Made by a program: the position numbers and the translations under genes
Notes under the pieces: generated by a model
Seen by the model: only the letters and a program-made list of their open reading frames with translations
The model's database searches: none
What the model was told of the DNA's origin: nothing
Part shown: positions 7,346-19,081 of the stretch, one piece after another
Layout of the letters: each line of letters opens with the position of its first letter
How positions within the stretch are numbered: position 1 is the stretch's first letter
Source of the DNA: Porphyrobacter sp. IPPAS B-1204
GTDB taxonomy: Bacteria; Pseudomonadota; Alphaproteobacteria; Sphingomonadales; Sphingomonadaceae
DNA length: 64,000 nucleotides
Direction of reading: 5' to 3'
Assembly (NCBI GenBank): GCA_003724185.1
Contig: RHGM01000003.1
Span: forward strand, 496,001 to 560,000

Positions 7346-10300
7346 ATGATGCTGGGCGCGGCGCTGGTCGCCGCCTTGATCTATCTGGGGGGCCTGTTCT
7401 GGCTCGCCGCATGGCGCGACCGGACGGACAAACCGTTTCTGGCCCGCCATTCCGGCACTGTCTACGGCCTCAGCCTTGCGGTCTATTGCACCAGCTGGAC
7501 CTTCTTCGGAGGGGTCGGCACGGCGGCCATGGCGGGGCTGGATTACCTGCCGATCTATCTGGGGCCGATCCTTGTCTTCACGCTCGGCTTCGGGCTGGTG
7601 CGCCGGATCCTCGCGCAGGCCAAGGCGCAGCATTCGACCTCCATCGCCGACTTTCTGTCCGCCCGCTACGGCAAAAGCGCCAGCCTGGCCGCGCTGGTGA
7701 CTGTGATCGCGAGCGTCGGGACGTTGCCTTACATGGCGCTCCAGCTGGAATCGGTCGGCGCCACGCTGCTGCTGCTGGGGCCCGACCTGAAAACACAGGT
7801 GGCCACGGACGAACTGGTGCTGATTGTGGCCGCGCTGATGGGGCTGTTTGCCATCCTGTTCGGTTCGCGGCGGGCTGACCGGGCGGGCGACAATGCAGGG
7901 CTGGTGCTGACGATAGCGGTGGAGGCGGTGGTCAAGCTCACCGCGCTGCTGGCGGTGGGCGCGCTGGCGATCTGGCTGCTGTTGACCGGCGAAGCGCCCG
8001 CCCTCACGCCCGCCCCCGCGCTGTTTGCCCCCGATCCCATCGATGCGCGCTTCGTGGTGTTGACCGTCATTTCGGCCACCGCGATCCTGTGCCTGCCGCG
8101 CCAGTTCCACATGAGCTTCATCGAAGCCCCCTCGGAACGCGCAGGGCGGGCAATGCGCTGGGTCTTTCCCGCCTATCTTGCCCTTACCGCCGCCGTGATT
8201 GTGCCGGTGGTGCTGGCCGCGCAAGGCACGCTTCCGGCGGGGACGGAGCCTGACACCTTCGTGCTGGCCCTCCCCCTGGCGAGCGATGCGCCATTGCTGG
8301 CGGTGCTGGTGTTCATCGGCGGCTTTTCGGCGGCGGCGGGCATGATCGTGGTGGCCAGTGTGGCGCTGTCGATCATGATCACCAATGATCTGATCGCGCC
8401 GCTGCTGCTGCGCCGTGCGCTGGCCGGCCGGGGTGACCGCAGCCGCGTGCCGGGGCGGCTGCTGCTGATCCGGCGGGTGGTGATCGCGGCTCTGCTGGCG
8501 GCGGCCTATGCTTTCTATCGCGGCTTTGCCGGGATCACCGATCTGGCGGGGCTCGGCACACTGGCCTTCGCCGCCGCCGCGCAGTTCGCGCCCGGTCTGG
8601 TGCTGGGGATGCTGAGCCAGCACGGCAATCGCGCCGGGATGCTGACGGGGCTGGCCAGCGGCTTCGCGCTGTGGCTGGCGCTGCTGATCTGGCCTGCTGC
8701 CAGTGGCACTGCCCCCTTTGTCAGCATCCACCCCGATCCGCTGGTGTCGGGCGTCGTGCTGAGCCTCGGGGTGAACATTGCGCTCTATTGGCTGGTGTCA
8801 GCGCTGGTGCGGCCTTCGCTGCTGGATCAGGCGCAGGCAGCAGCTTTCGTCGGCATGCCCATGCCCGGCGAACCGCCGCGCCACGCCACGGCCAAGCGGG
8901 TGGGCGATGTGCGCGCATTGCTGGCGCAATTTGTCGGGCGGGAACGGGCCGATGCGGCGCTCGCTCCGCTGCATCTGCGCAACGGCGATCCGGCAGGCGC
9001 CGCCGTGCTGGAACTGGCCGAGCGGGTGATTTCGGGCGTCATCGGCACCTCGTCTGCCCGGATGCTGGTTGGGTCGTGGGCGGGCGGCGATCCCATCCCC
9101 CTGCCCGAAGTGGTCGCGATGTTCGACGAGACGAGCCGCCGGCTCAGCTTCTCCGCCGATCTGCTGCAGACGGCTATCGAAAGCATTGATCAGGGCATCG
9201 CGCTTGTCGATGGCGATATGCGGCTGGTGGCGTGGAACAGCCGCTACCAGCAGATCTTCGACCTGCCGGACAGGTTGGTGAGCGTCGGCACCCCGATTGC
9301 CGATCTGATCCGCTTCAACCTTGCGCGCGGGGCCTTGTCCGAAGCCGAGATCACGCAGCAGGTCGAACGCCGTCTGGCCTATATGCGCGCCGGGACCGAA
9401 CACCGGATCGAGCGGGTGCAGCATGATGGCCGCGTCTTGCGGATCGTCGGTGCGCCCACGCCGGGTGGCGGTTACACCACCTCCTACACCGACATCACCG
9501 CCGACCGGCTGGCCGAACAGGCGCTGGAAGACAAGGTAGCGACCCGCACCCGCCAATTGAGCGCCGCGAACGAGGCGCTGGCGCAGGCAACCCGATCAAA
9601 AACCCGCTTCCTCGCCGCCGCCAGCCATGATCTGATCCAGCCCCTGAACGCCGCCCGCCTGTTCGCCTCGGCGCTGGGGGAGGAAGTGGCGGGCCGTCCG
9701 GCGCTGGAACGTCTGGTGGCCGATCTGGACGGCTCCATCGTGTCAGCCGACCGGCTGATCCGGGTGCTGCTGGAAATCTCCAAGCTCGACAGCGGCGGGG
9801 TGGTGCCGGTGCCGGAACCGGTGATGCTGGGCCAATTGTTCGAGGAGGTGGCACGCGAATTCATGTTGCAGGCGCAGGCCAAGGGCTTGCGGCTGCGGAT
9901 GGTGCGCACCGATGCGTGGGTGATGGCCGACCGCGCGCTGCTCACCGCGATCCTGCGCAATCTGATGAGCAACGCGGTGCGCTACACGGCCAGCGGCGGC
10001 GTGCTGATCGGGGTGCGGCGGCGCGGGGACGACGTGGTGATCTGCATCCACGACACCGGACGCGGCATCGCGCCCGCCGATATCGAGCGGATTTTCGGCG
10101 AGTTTGAACGCGGCGCCTCGACCGATCGCGAGGGGCTGGGCCTCGGTCTTGCGATCGTGCGCCGCGCGGCGCGGCTGCTGGAGGTGGAGATCGAGACGAC
10201 CTCGACCCTCGGGCGCGGGAGTCGTTTTGCGCTGGCCTTCCCCTTGCTGCGCCATGAGGCCATGCCGGCAGCGAAGCCTGCGCCCGCCCGCGCAGCCACG

Positions 10301-10714
10301 GGGCTTGGCGGGGGGCGGGTGCTGGTGGTGGACAATGACCCGGCGGTGCTCGCCGCAACCGCTGCCGTGCTAGGCAAATGGGGTCTGGATGTGACCTGCG
10401 CCGCCAGCCACGCCGAGGCTGCCGCCGCCATGCCGGTGCCGCCCGATATTGCGATCATGGACTACCGCCTTGACGGGGACGAACGCGGTGATGCGGTGTT
10501 TGCGCTGCTGTGCGAGGGATGGGGCTCTCGCCCGCCAGCGATCCTGCTGACCGCAGAAGGATCGGACGAGACCGAGGCCGCTGCTGCGCGGATGGGGGCC
10601 AACCGCTTGCTCAAACCCGCCCCGCCCGCCGCCTTGCGCGCCCTGATCGCCACCTGTCTGGCGCAAGGCCGCGCGGCCGAGGCTCAGGCCCTGGCCGAAT
10701 CCGCCACCGGCTGA
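7346..10714 (+). CDS. Symporter-fused PAS hybrid sensor histidine kinase (CrbS/MxtR-like)
   Basis: 1122-residue membrane sensor. Residues 1 to about 500 are a sodium:solute-symporter-like domain with 12-13 hydrophobic helices. A PAS domain follows near 608-700 (QTAIESIDQGIALVDGDMR), then a short coiled coil and the HisKA motif AAASHDLIQPLNAARLF with phospho-acceptor His761. The ATPase part has LRNLMSNAVRY (N box, about 868) and DTGRGIAP (G1). A C-terminal receiver domain (from about 988) has IMDYRL with Asp1039, making it a hybrid kinase. This architecture is that of CrbS/MxtR, which with a LuxR-type regulator controls acetyl-CoA synthetase and acetate uptake in gammaproteobacteria. The gene converges with the regulator gene and overlaps its 3' end by 31 bp. 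An alternative ATG lies one codon downstream. Confidence 0.92.
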   Translation: MMLGAALVAALIYLGGLFWLAAWRDRTDKPFLARHSGTVYGLSLAVYCTSWTFFGGVGTAAMAGLDYLPIYLGPILVFTLGFGLVRRILAQAKAQHSTSIADFLSARYGKSASLAALVTVIASVGTLPYMALQLESVGATLLLLGPDLKTQVATDELVLIVAALMGLFAILFGSRRADRAGDNAGLVLTIAVEAVVKLTALLAVGALAIWLLLTGEAPALTPAPALFAPDPIDARFVVLTVISATAILCLPRQFHMSFIEAPSERAGRAMRWVFPAYLALTAAVIVPVVLAAQGTLPAGTEPDTFVLALPLASDAPLLAVLVFIGGFSAAAGMIVVASVALSIMITNDLIAPLLLRRALAGRGDRSRVPGRLLLIRRVVIAALLAAAYAFYRGFAGITDLAGLGTLAFAAAAQFAPGLVLGMLSQHGNRAGMLTGLASGFALWLALLIWPAASGTAPFVSIHPDPLVSGVVLSLGVNIALYWLVSALVRPSLLDQAQAAAFVGMPMPGEPPRHATAKRVGDVRALLAQFVGRERADAALAPLHLRNGDPAGAAVLELAERVISGVIGTSSARMLVGSWAGGDPIPLPEVVAMFDETSRRLSFSADLLQTAIESIDQGIALVDGDMRLVAWNSRYQQIFDLPDRLVSVGTPIADLIRFNLARGALSEAEITQQVERRLAYMRAGTEHRIERVQHDGRVLRIVGAPTPGGGYTTSYTDITADRLAEQALEDKVATRTRQLSAANEALAQATRSKTRFLAAASHDLIQPLNAARLFASALGEEVAGRPALERLVADLDGSIVSADRLIRVLLEISKLDSGGVVPVPEPVMLGQLFEEVAREFMLQAQAKGLRLRMVRTDAWVMADRALLTAILRNLMSNAVRYTASGGVLIGVRRRGDDVVICIHDTGRGIAPADIERIFGEFERGASTDREGLGLGLAIVRRAARLLEVEIETTSTLGRGSRFALAFPLLRHEAMPAAKPAPARAATGLGGGRVLVVDNDPAVLAATAAVLGKWGLDVTCAASHAEAAAAMPVPPDIAIMDYRLDGDERGDAVFALLCEGWGSRPPAILLTAEGSDETEAAAARMGANRLLKPAPPAALRALIATCLAQGRAAEAQALAESATG

Positions 10715-11323
10715 TCGACCTCCAGCTTGGCCGCCAGCAGCACCGCCTGCGTGCGGCTGTTGACGCCCAGCTTGCGCAGGATCGCGGTGATATGGGCCTT
10801 TACCGTCGCCTCGGAGATGGTCAGTTCATAGGCGATCTGCTTGTTCAGCAGGCCCTGCCTTATGCCGCCAAGAATGCGCCTTTGTGCCGGCGTCAGGCTG
10901 GCAATGCGGGCGAGATCATCATCCGTGCCCTCGCCGGTTTCGGGGAACCACGCGTCGCCCTCACGCACGGCGGCCAGCCCTTCGCGGATGGCATCGAGGC
11001 TGGCGGATTTGGGAATGAACCCCGCCGCCCCCAATTGCGCCGCCGCCGCCGCCACGCGGGGTTCCTCACTGGCCGACACGATCACGATCGGAAGCGCAGG
11101 GTAATCCTGCCGCAGGTCCATCAGCACGGTAAGGCCGGAAGAATCCGCCATGTGCAGATCGAGCAGCAGGGCGTCCGCCGCGCCAGCTTCAAGCGCCCCG
11201 CGCGCCTCGGCGGCGGAGCTCGCCTCGATGATCGCTGCCTCTGGCCACACCCGGGTGACCGCATGCGCCAGCGCGCTGCGGAACAGCGGGTGATCATCGG
11301 CGATGACGATGCGCCCCCCCCAT
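10684..11323 (-). CDS. LuxR-type response regulator (CrbR-like), frame broken at a G8 run after the start
   Basis: Response regulator with receiver and LuxR helix-turn-helix, probable partner of the symporter-fused kinase. The receiver carries IVIADDHPLFRSALAH and LLLDLHMADSSG (phospho-Asp55 in the corrected frame) and a Pro-Lys near 110. The C-terminal HTH contains NKQIAYELTISEATVKAHI. As written, no ATG, GTG or TTG opens this frame before the receiver acids; the first usable start (GTG at 11250) would remove the conserved DD pair. An ATG at 11323-11321 is followed by G8; deleting one G gives MGGRIVIADDHPLF and a complete 212-residue regulator. The ATG sits four bases after the acs stop, so the gene is probably the second cistron of acs. 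Either the G-run is phase variable or the assembly has one base too many. Confidence 0.85.
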
Positions 11324-11327
11324 TGGC

Positions 11328-13259
<1,932 letters not shown>

Positions 13260-13328
13260 CTCGACTCTCCCTTGTTCTTGCCCCGTTGTACATCAGGCTA
13301 CACCCCCCGCGCCCTCAGACAAAGGTCT

Positions 13329-13346
13329 TACGACCATCCGCTAGCT
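13329..13346. promoter_or_regulatory. Candidate CrbR-type operator between acs and the porin gene
   Basis: TACGACCATCCGCTAGCT matches 5455-5472 upstream of the MHS transporter at 16 of 18 positions. It lies about 70 bases before the acs start and 60 bases before the porin start, where it could serve both divergent promoters. The binding protein is inferred from linkage only. Confidence 0.55.
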
Positions 13347-13405
13347 GTCAGCGCGCGTCCGCCAGGCGCACCTTGTGCAGCGATAAGAGAGGATGGGAGG
13401 GGCTT

Positions 13406-14845
13406 ATGGTTCACACAGGGACAGTCCGCGGCTTGCGGGCCGCGTTGCTGGCGGCAAGCGCGCTGGCGGCGACGCCGGTGCTGGCACAGGAAGAGAGCGT
13501 CGATGCGCGGCTCGACCGGCTGGAACGGCTGGTCGAGGGGCTTATCACGCGGCTCGATGCCGAAGCGGGCGCTGCGCAGCAACAGACCGCAGCAGTAGCG
13601 GACATCCGCGAACAGACCGCGCTGATCCGCGCCGAGCAGCAAGCGATGCGCGCCGAGGTCGAGGCTACGGAGGAAACCGCCCGGACGCTGGCAACCCGGC
13701 AGGCGGAAATGTCGGACAAGCTGATCGATTTCGCGATCGCCCCCGGCGAAGGCTTCAAAATGGGCCAGACCCGCGTCACCTATGGCGGCTATGTCAAGCT
13801 TGACGCGATGTCCCAGCGCACCAGCGGGGGTCAATTGGCGGGCAATTCGATCCTGCGCGATTTCCTGTTTCCCTCGGCGATTCCGGTGGGCGGTCAGCCA
13901 AGCGGGTTCGACACCGATTTCTCCGCGCGCCAGACGCGGTTCCTGTTCAAGACCGAAACCGACGTGGGCACCGATCACAAGCTGAGCAGCCTGATCGAAC
14001 TTGATTTCAACGTCACCGAGGGCGGCAATGAACGGGTCACCAACAGCTTTGTGCCGCGTATCCGCCATGCGCTGATCAATTACGACAACTGGACCTTCGG
14101 GCAGGGGTGGTCGACCTTCCAGAATGTCGGCGCGCTACCGGATTCGCTCGATTTCATCGGGGTAACGCCGGGCACGGTGTTCGATCGCCAGCCGCTGATC
14201 CGATACACCAAGGGCGGCTTGCAGATCGCGCTCGAACAGCCGGAAACCGTCGTCACCGCGCAAAACGGTTCGATGGTCACGCCCGGCGACGACCAGATCC
14301 CCGATATTGTGGGCCGGTATAACTGGAGCGGGGACTGGGGTGATTTCACAGCAGCCGGGATCGTCCGCCAATTGCATGTCTCCACCGACGATCTGATGGG
14401 CGTCGACGATGCGGCGTGGGGCTATGGTCTCAGCCTGTCGGGCAAGCTCAAGGTCGGCGCGAAGGATGATCTGCGTTTCATGGCCACCGCCGGTGACGGG
14501 TTGGGACGCTATATCGGCCTCAACATCGTCAATGACGCCGCGATCAAGCTGGACGGGACGCTGGATCCGATCTTCACCTGGTCGGGCTTTGCCGCCTACC
14601 GCCATGTCTGGGGCGATAACCTGCGGTCCAATCTGGCCGGGTCATACTTCAAGGCCGACAATCCGGTGCGCCTCACCACCAATCAGGTCACCGACGAAAG
14701 CTGGAACGCCTTCGTCAACCTGATCTGGACCCCGGTCGGCCCGCTCAATGTGGGGGTGGAGCTGATGTATGCGACGCGCACGCTGGAAGACGGGCGCAGC
14801 GGCAATCTGCAACGGGTGCAGGTGTCGACACAGTACAATTTCTGA
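13406..14845 (+). CDS. DcaP-like trimeric outer-membrane porin
   Basis: 479-residue predicted outer-membrane protein. The start at 13406 has GGGAGGGG directly upstream and opens a clean signal peptide (MVHTGTVRGLRAALLAASAL, cleaved after Ala-Gln-Ala-type sites near residue 29). The mature N-terminus is a heptad-rich coiled coil (about residues 30-105, DARLDRLERLVEGLITRLDA) followed by RVTYGGYVKLDAMSQRTSGG, the hallmark of DcaP-like porins, and then a beta-barrel ending in Phe. DcaP channels take up small dicarboxylates and related anions. Divergent from acs and next to the shared motif, it probably brings carboxylates through the outer membrane for the MHS transporter and Acs. Confidence 0.88.
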   Translation: MVHTGTVRGLRAALLAASALAATPVLAQEESVDARLDRLERLVEGLITRLDAEAGAAQQQTAAVADIREQTALIRAEQQAMRAEVEATEETARTLATRQAEMSDKLIDFAIAPGEGFKMGQTRVTYGGYVKLDAMSQRTSGGQLAGNSILRDFLFPSAIPVGGQPSGFDTDFSARQTRFLFKTETDVGTDHKLSSLIELDFNVTEGGNERVTNSFVPRIRHALINYDNWTFGQGWSTFQNVGALPDSLDFIGVTPGTVFDRQPLIRYTKGGLQIALEQPETVVTAQNGSMVTPGDDQIPDIVGRYNWSGDWGDFTAAGIVRQLHVSTDDLMGVDDAAWGYGLSLSGKLKVGAKDDLRFMATAGDGLGRYIGLNIVNDAAIKLDGTLDPIFTWSGFAAYRHVWGDNLRSNLAGSYFKADNPVRLTTNQVTDESWNAFVNLIWTPVGPLNVGVELMYATRTLEDGRSGNLQRVQVSTQYNF

Positions 14846-14871
14846 GGTCGCCACTTTAACCAATATGGCGA

Positions 14872-14887
14872 TGTTTCACGTGAAACA
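14872..14887. other. parS centromere site
   Basis: TGTTTCACGTGAAACA is a perfect 16-bp palindrome identical to the chromosomal parS consensus bound by ParB. It lies 26 bases after the porin stop codon, between the porin gene and the ompW terminator, in non-coding DNA. parS sites cluster near the replication origin, so this stretch is probably within the origin-proximal part of the chromosome. I found no second copy in the window by eye. Confidence 0.92.
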
Positions 14888-14948
14888 TTGCCAAAATGGC
14901 ATGGCCTGAGACAGTCTAGCAGGGGTCAATCCCGCCCTAGGGCCAAGC

Positions 14949-14979
14949 AAAAGCCCCGCCAGCGCATTGCTGACGGGGC
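14949..14979 (-). terminator. Terminator of the ompW-like gene
   Basis: Read on the minus strand, GCCCCGTCAGC (14979-14969) pairs with GCTGGCGGGGC (14963-14953) with one G:U pair and is followed by TTTT (14952-14949). It lies 25 bases beyond the ompW-like stop codon. Confidence 0.8.
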
Positions 14980-15004
14980 CCTGCTTCCGGCCGGAGCCGA
15001 CCAA

Positions 15005-15682
15005 TCAGAAGCGGTACGAAACGCCCGCGCTGATCACCCAGGGATCAAGCTTGTGTTCCGTCTCGATCGCCAGCGTGTTGCCAACAAACCATTGCGCTGT
15101 GGTGTCGATGAAATACCGCTTCACATCGACGCTGAGGCCCAGCCCCTTGTCGTTGATCGGCAGGTCGAACCCGGCCTGCAGCGCCAGCCCCAGCTCGTTC
15201 GACAGCGTGGTTTTCGTCACGCCCAGCGGCAAGGTGGCCGCACCCGGATCATCGGCGACCCACAGGAAATAGGCCGGGCCAGCGCCCACATAGGGCTTCA
15301 GCCCGCCCAGATCGAAGTGGTACTTGGCCGTCACCGTCGCCGGGATCAGCTTGGCATCCGATACCAGCTCAGCGCCCACCGGCAGGCCTGCGGTCGCATC
15401 GACATCGTGCTGGGTCATGCCCGCAATCGTTTCGATCGAGACATTGTTGGTGACGAAATATTCGATCGCGATGGTGGGCGTCACATTGTCGTTGGCCTTG
15501 GTCTGCGTTGTCGCAGGCAGGTTTGGCAGGTTGACATTGATATCGGTGATCTTGCCATCCGGCGCGACATAGGTGCCGAGCAGCTTGAACTGGATATCGC
15601 CAGCGCGATCCCCGTCCTGCGCCATTGCAGGCGTGGCAAGCAGCGCCAGAGCCGCGCCGCCAAGCATCAAGATAGTCTTCAT
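15005..15682 (-). CDS. ompW: OmpW family outer-membrane protein
   Basis: 225-residue small eight-stranded outer-membrane barrel of the OmpW type. The start at 15682 opens the signal peptide MKTILMLGGAALALLATPAM with cleavage after AMA. Family marks are NVTPTIAIEYFVTNNVSIE-like strands, KYHFDLGGLKPYVGAGPAYF, and the C-terminal WVISAGVSYRF with terminal Phe. OmpW proteins form a hydrophobic channel for small apolar molecules and are often induced at low oxygen. It is divergent from the Crp/Fnr gene, and an FNR-type box lies about 97 bases upstream of its start, consistent with oxygen control. Confidence 0.9.
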   Translation of the reverse strand: MKTILMLGGAALALLATPAMAQDGDRAGDIQFKLLGTYVAPDGKITDINVNLPNLPATTQTKANDNVTPTIAIEYFVTNNVSIETIAGMTQHDVDATAGLPVGAELVSDAKLIPATVTAKYHFDLGGLKPYVGAGPAYFLWVADDPGAATLPLGVTKTTLSNELGLALQAGFDLPINDKGLGLSVDVKRYFIDTTAQWFVGNTLAIETEHKLDPWVISAGVSYRF

Positions 15683-15778
15683 TATTCCCGTCCTCATCGG
15701 CAGCAGTGGCCGCCATGTGCGGCCCAGGATGGTTGCTGCCTGTGGGGGCCGGATAGAACGCAAAGGCCCGTGCGCTCA

Positions 15779-15792
15779 TTGATCCGGATCAA
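15779..15792. promoter_or_regulatory. FNR/FixK-type box between ompW and the Crp/Fnr gene
   Basis: TTGATCCGGATCAA is a perfect palindromic match to the TTGAT-N4-ATCAA consensus. It is 38 bases before the regulator start and 97 before the ompW start, so it could mediate autoregulation and ompW control together. Confidence 0.85.
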
Positions 15793-15829
15793 AGACCTTT
15801 GCGCGGCGTGCGGCCATTGCCGCAACACG

Positions 15830-16558
15830 ATGGCAACGATCAGCACATCTTTCGGGCAGGAATGCATGGAGGCGTTCCGTGAGGCGCTGCCGGTCGGCAC
15901 CGGCGCTGCGCCAATCGCCGACCGACTGTGCGCCATCGGCTATTGCCTGCATCTGACCAAGGGTGATCAGCTGGCGCCCGATGCCCATGAAGACCGGCTG
16001 GTGTTCATCGCCCACGGTTCGGCCAAGCTGGCCGCGCCGCCCGCTGCCGATGCGCCATCGGGGCAGGTGCTGGCGTTCCATTTCGGCGGCGACATGATTT
16101 CGGTGCTGCGCCAGTCAGACGGCGATTTTCGCCTGTTTGCCCTGAGTGATTGCGACATTGTGATCTTCCCGGCGGACCGGTTTCTCGACATCGCGCAAGG
16201 CGATCCTGCGGTGCTGCGGTCGGTGCTCGCCCGAAGCCTTCAGGCGCTCCACCGGTCGCGCACGCGGATGATGCAGATGGGGCACAAATCGGCCCAGCAA
16301 CGGATCGCCGATTTCCTCGTCTCGATGGCCGAACGGCTGGCGGATTGCACCAACGGCCCCTGCGCCTTTGCCCTGCCGATGAGCCGCCGGGACATTGGTG
16401 ACAGCCTTGGCCTCACGATCGAGACCGTCAGCCGCCAGCTGACCGAACTGCGCGAGGCGGGGCTGCTGGAAACCGAAGGCCGATCAAAGGTGTGCCTGTC
16501 CGATGTGGCAGCGCTTGCCCGGATCGCGGGGCGGCAATCGGGGACATCAACAAACTAA
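15830..16558 (+). CDS. Crp/Fnr family transcriptional regulator (FixK/FnrL-like)
   Basis: 242-residue regulator with an N-terminal cNMP-like beta-roll (about 25-125), a dimerisation helix (LARSLQALHRSRTRMMQMGH) and a C-terminal HTH. The recognition helix SRRDIGDSLGLTIETVSRQL has the E-x-x-S-R contact residues of FNR/FixK proteins, matching the TTGAT half-sites found nearby. Cys residues lie at about 12, 34, 39 and 105, not in the canonical FNR cluster spacing, so whether it binds Fe-S is uncertain. A CxxCxxC-like string would arise if translation began at an upstream TTG, but that would place the FNR box inside the gene, so ATG 15830 is preferred. It lies 76 bases before ccoN, and is the likely activator of the cbb3 operon. 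Confidence 0.88.
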   Translation: MATISTSFGQECMEAFREALPVGTGAAPIADRLCAIGYCLHLTKGDQLAPDAHEDRLVFIAHGSAKLAAPPAADAPSGQVLAFHFGGDMISVLRQSDGDFRLFALSDCDIVIFPADRFLDIAQGDPAVLRSVLARSLQALHRSRTRMMQMGHKSAQQRIADFLVSMAERLADCTNGPCAFALPMSRRDIGDSLGLTIETVSRQLTELREAGLLETEGRSKVCLSDVAALARIAGRQSGTSTN

Positions 16559-16564
16559 TCAAAA

Positions 16565-16578
16565 TTGATCTCGGTCAA
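16565..16578. promoter_or_regulatory. FNR/FixK-type box upstream of ccoN
   Basis: TTGATCTCGGTCAA matches the TTGAT-N4-ATCAA consensus at 9 of 10 defined bases. It lies 57 bases before the ccoN start, in the usual place for FNR-class activation of the cbb3 oxidase operon. Confidence 0.85.
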
Positions 16579-16634
16579 ACACAAGCACTGCGGGGGTCAG
16601 GTATAAGCCGGGCCGACGGAAGGGATAGATTATC

Positions 16635-18290
16635 ATGGAAGCAGTCGTAAAGCGGCTGGGGGTCTGGGCGTTGGTCCTGCTCGCAGCCATTGTCGCTATC
16701 GCGCTCACACCGGACAGCGGGTTTGCCATTCACATGGGGATCGTGGCGCTGGTCGCCGTGATCCTGATTGCGGTCACAGCCAGCAGCTATGATCCGCTGG
16801 CCAAGGCCCAGAGCATCTTCAGGATGCCCCCGGGGCCGAGCCGTTATGATGATGACGTGATCCGCTGGGGCGTGATTGCGACAATGTTCTGGGGTCTGGC
16901 AGGCCTGCTGGCGGGCGTGTTCATCGCCGCACAGCTGGCCTTCCCGTGGCTGAACCTTGAACCCTATCTCAACTTTGGCCGGGTGCGCCCGCTGCACACC
17001 AGCGCGGTGATCTTCGCCTTTGGCGGCAACGCGCTGCTGGCGACCAGCTTTTACGTCGTGCAGCGCACCTGCCGCACCACGCTGGCCTTCCCCGGCATGG
17101 CCCGCTTCGTGTTCTGGGGATACCAGCTGTTCATCGTGCTGGCCGCGACCGGATACCTGCTCGGCATCACCCAGTCGAAGGAATATGCCGAGCCCGAATG
17201 GTATGTCGATCTGTGGCTGACCATTGTGTGGCTCGCTTACCTTGCCGTCTTCGTCGGCACGCTGCTGCGCCGCCATGAACCGCACATCTATGTCGCCAAC
17301 TGGTTCTACCTCGCCTTCATCGTCACCATTGCGATGCTGCACGTGGTCAACAATCTGGCGATCCCGGTCAGCTTCCTGGGCACGAAAAGCTACAGCGCCT
17401 TTGCCGGCGTGCAGGATGCGCTGACGCAGTGGTGGTATGGCCACAATGCGGTGGGCTTCTTCCTCACCGCAGGCTTCCTGGCGATGATGTATTACTTCGT
17501 GCCGAAGCAGGCGAACCGCCCGGTCTATTCCTACCGGTTGTCGATCATCCACTTCTGGTCGCTGATCTTCCTCTATATCTGGGCGGGACCGCACCACCTC
17601 CATTACACCGCCCTGCCCGACTGGGCGCAGACGCTGGGCATGGTGTTTTCGATCATGCTGTGGATGCCCAGCTGGGGCGGGATGATCAACGGTCTGATGA
17701 CGCTGAACGGCGCATGGGACAAGGTCCGCACCGATCCGATCATCCGCATGATGGTGCTGGCGCTCGCCTTCTACGGGATGAGCACCTTCGAAGGCCCGAT
17801 GCTGTCGATCAAGGCGGTGAACTCGCTGAGCCACTATACCGACTGGACCATCGGCCACGTCCATTCCGGCGCGCTGGGGTGGAACGGGATGATCACCTTC
17901 GCCTGCGTCTACTACCTCGTGCCGCGCCTGTGGCAGAAAGAGCGGCTCTATTCGCTGCGCATGATCAACTGGCACTTCTGGCTCGCGACGCTGGGGATCG
18001 TTTTCTACGCCTCCTCAATGTGGGTCGCCGGGATCACGCAGGGCCTGATGTGGCGCGAATACGGGGCTGACGGATACCTGGTGAACAGCTTCGTCGACAC
18101 CGTCGCCGCGCTCCACCCGATGTACATCCTGCGCATGGTTGGCGGGCTCATGTACCTCGCTGGTGCGGTCATCATGGCCTACAACATCTGGATGACCATC
18201 GCTGGCAAGCAGCGCGTGGAAGCTCCGATGGGCGACACCGCCCATGATGAAGCCAATGATCGCCCTCTCATCGCTGAACCCGCCGAATAA
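16635..18290 (+). CDS. ccoN: cbb3-type cytochrome c oxidase subunit I
   Basis: 551-residue catalytic subunit of the high-affinity cbb3 oxidase, which reduces O2 to water at low oxygen and pumps protons. About 14 membrane helices. Heme and CuB ligands are seen in [17 protein letters not shown] (low-spin heme His), [13 protein letters not shown] near residue 265 and [15 protein letters not shown] near 317, with further His in [20 protein letters not shown]. The N-terminus carries two extra helices, as in other alphaproteobacterial CcoN. First gene of ccoNOQP, with an FNR-type box upstream. Confidence 0.97.
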   Translation: MEAVVKRLGVWALVLLAAIVAIALTPDSGFAIHMGIVALVAVILIAVTASSYDPLAKAQSIFRMPPGPSRYDDDVIRWGVIATMFWGLAGLLAGVFIAAQLAFPWLNLEPYLNFGRVRPLHTSAVIFAFGGNALLATSFYVVQRTCRTTLAFPGMARFVFWGYQLFIVLAATGYLLGITQSKEYAEPEWYVDLWLTIVWLAYLAVFVGTLLRRHEPHIYVANWFYLAFIVTIAMLHVVNNLAIPVSFLGTKSYSAFAGVQDALTQWWYGHNAVGFFLTAGFLAMMYYFVPKQANRPVYSYRLSIIHFWSLIFLYIWAGPHHLHYTALPDWAQTLGMVFSIMLWMPSWGGMINGLMTLNGAWDKVRTDPIIRMMVLALAFYGMSTFEGPMLSIKAVNSLSHYTDWTIGHVHSGALGWNGMITFACVYYLVPRLWQKERLYSLRMINWHFWLATLGIVFYASSMWVAGITQGLMWREYGADGYLVNSFVDTVAALHPMYILRMVGGLMYLAGAVIMAYNIWMTIAGKQRVEAPMGDTAHDEANDRPLIAEPAE

Positions 18291-18313
18291 GCGCTGCGCC
18301 AAGGAACGCGAAC

Positions 18314-19081
18314 ATGAGCAAGAATGCACAGCACAGCGACGTTTTCGAGAGCCACAAGAAGCTCGAAAAGAACGTTACCCTCCTTTCGGTCGCGACCCTT
18401 CTGGTGGTGGCCATCGGCGGGATCGTCGAAATCGCCCCCCTGTTCTGGATCGACAACACGATCGAGAAGGTGGAGGGGATGCGGCCCTATACCCCGCTGG
18501 AACAGGCGGGGCGGGACATCTACATCCGCGAAGGCTGCTACACCTGCCACAGCCAGATGATCCGGCCCTTCCGGGACGAGGTCGAACGCTACGGCCATTA
18601 CAGCCTCGCGGCCGAAAGCATGTATGATCACCCGTTCCAGTGGGGATCGAAGCGCACCGGGCCTGACCTGGCGCGGGTCGGGGGCAAGTATTCGGATGAC
18701 TGGCACGTCCAGCACCTGAAGGCGCCGCGTTCCGTGGTGCCGGAAAGCATCATGCCGAATTACAGCTTCCTTGCCGAAACCGATCTGAAGGTGCCCGATC
18801 CGGCCGCCAACCTGACCGCGCTGCGGCGGGTGGGTGTGCCCTACTCGGATACCGACATCGCCCAGGCCAGCAAGGATCTGATGGCGCAGGCCAACCCGGA
18901 TGCGGACGCGGGCGATCTCGCCACCCGCTATCCGAAGGCGCAGATCCGCGATTACGACGGCGATCCCAAACGCGTGACCGAGATGGATGCGCTGGTCGCC
19001 TACCTCCAGATGCTCGGCACGCTGGTCGATGTGAACAGCGCCGCCGCGCAGGAGCAGCTGACGAAGGAGAAGGGCCGGTGA
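18314..19081 (+). CDS. ccoO: cbb3-type cytochrome c oxidase subunit II, monoheme
   Basis: 255-residue membrane-anchored cytochrome c. A single N-terminal helix ([20 protein letters not shown]) anchors it, and the one heme site is [20 protein letters not shown] at about residue 75. The distal Met is probably in SIMPNYSF. It passes electrons from CcoP to the CcoN heme. It begins 23 bases after ccoN, and its stop overlaps the GTG start of ccoQ. Confidence 0.97.
   Translation: MSKNAQHSDVFESHKKLEKNVTLLSVATLLVVAIGGIVEIAPLFWIDNTIEKVEGMRPYTPLEQAGRDIYIREGCYTCHSQMIRPFRDEVERYGHYSLAAESMYDHPFQWGSKRTGPDLARVGGKYSDDWHVQHLKAPRSVVPESIMPNYSFLAETDLKVPDPAANLTALRRVGVPYSDTDIAQASKDLMAQANPDADAGDLATRYPKAQIRDYDGDPKRVTEMDALVAYLQMLGTLVDVNSAAAQEQLTKEKGR

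Noticed and set aside
5723..8731. 1002-codon minus-strand open frame across the MHS and kinase genes
   Set aside because: Spans two real genes and a terminator, is dominated by Arg/Gln/His repeats, and has no recognisable motif.
15770..15829. Upstream extension of the Crp/Fnr gene with a CxxCxxC string, which would look like an FNR cluster
   Set aside because: It needs a GTG or TTG start lacking a clear Shine-Dalgarno and would bury the perfect FNR box inside the coding region; Cys spacing is not that of known FNR proteins.
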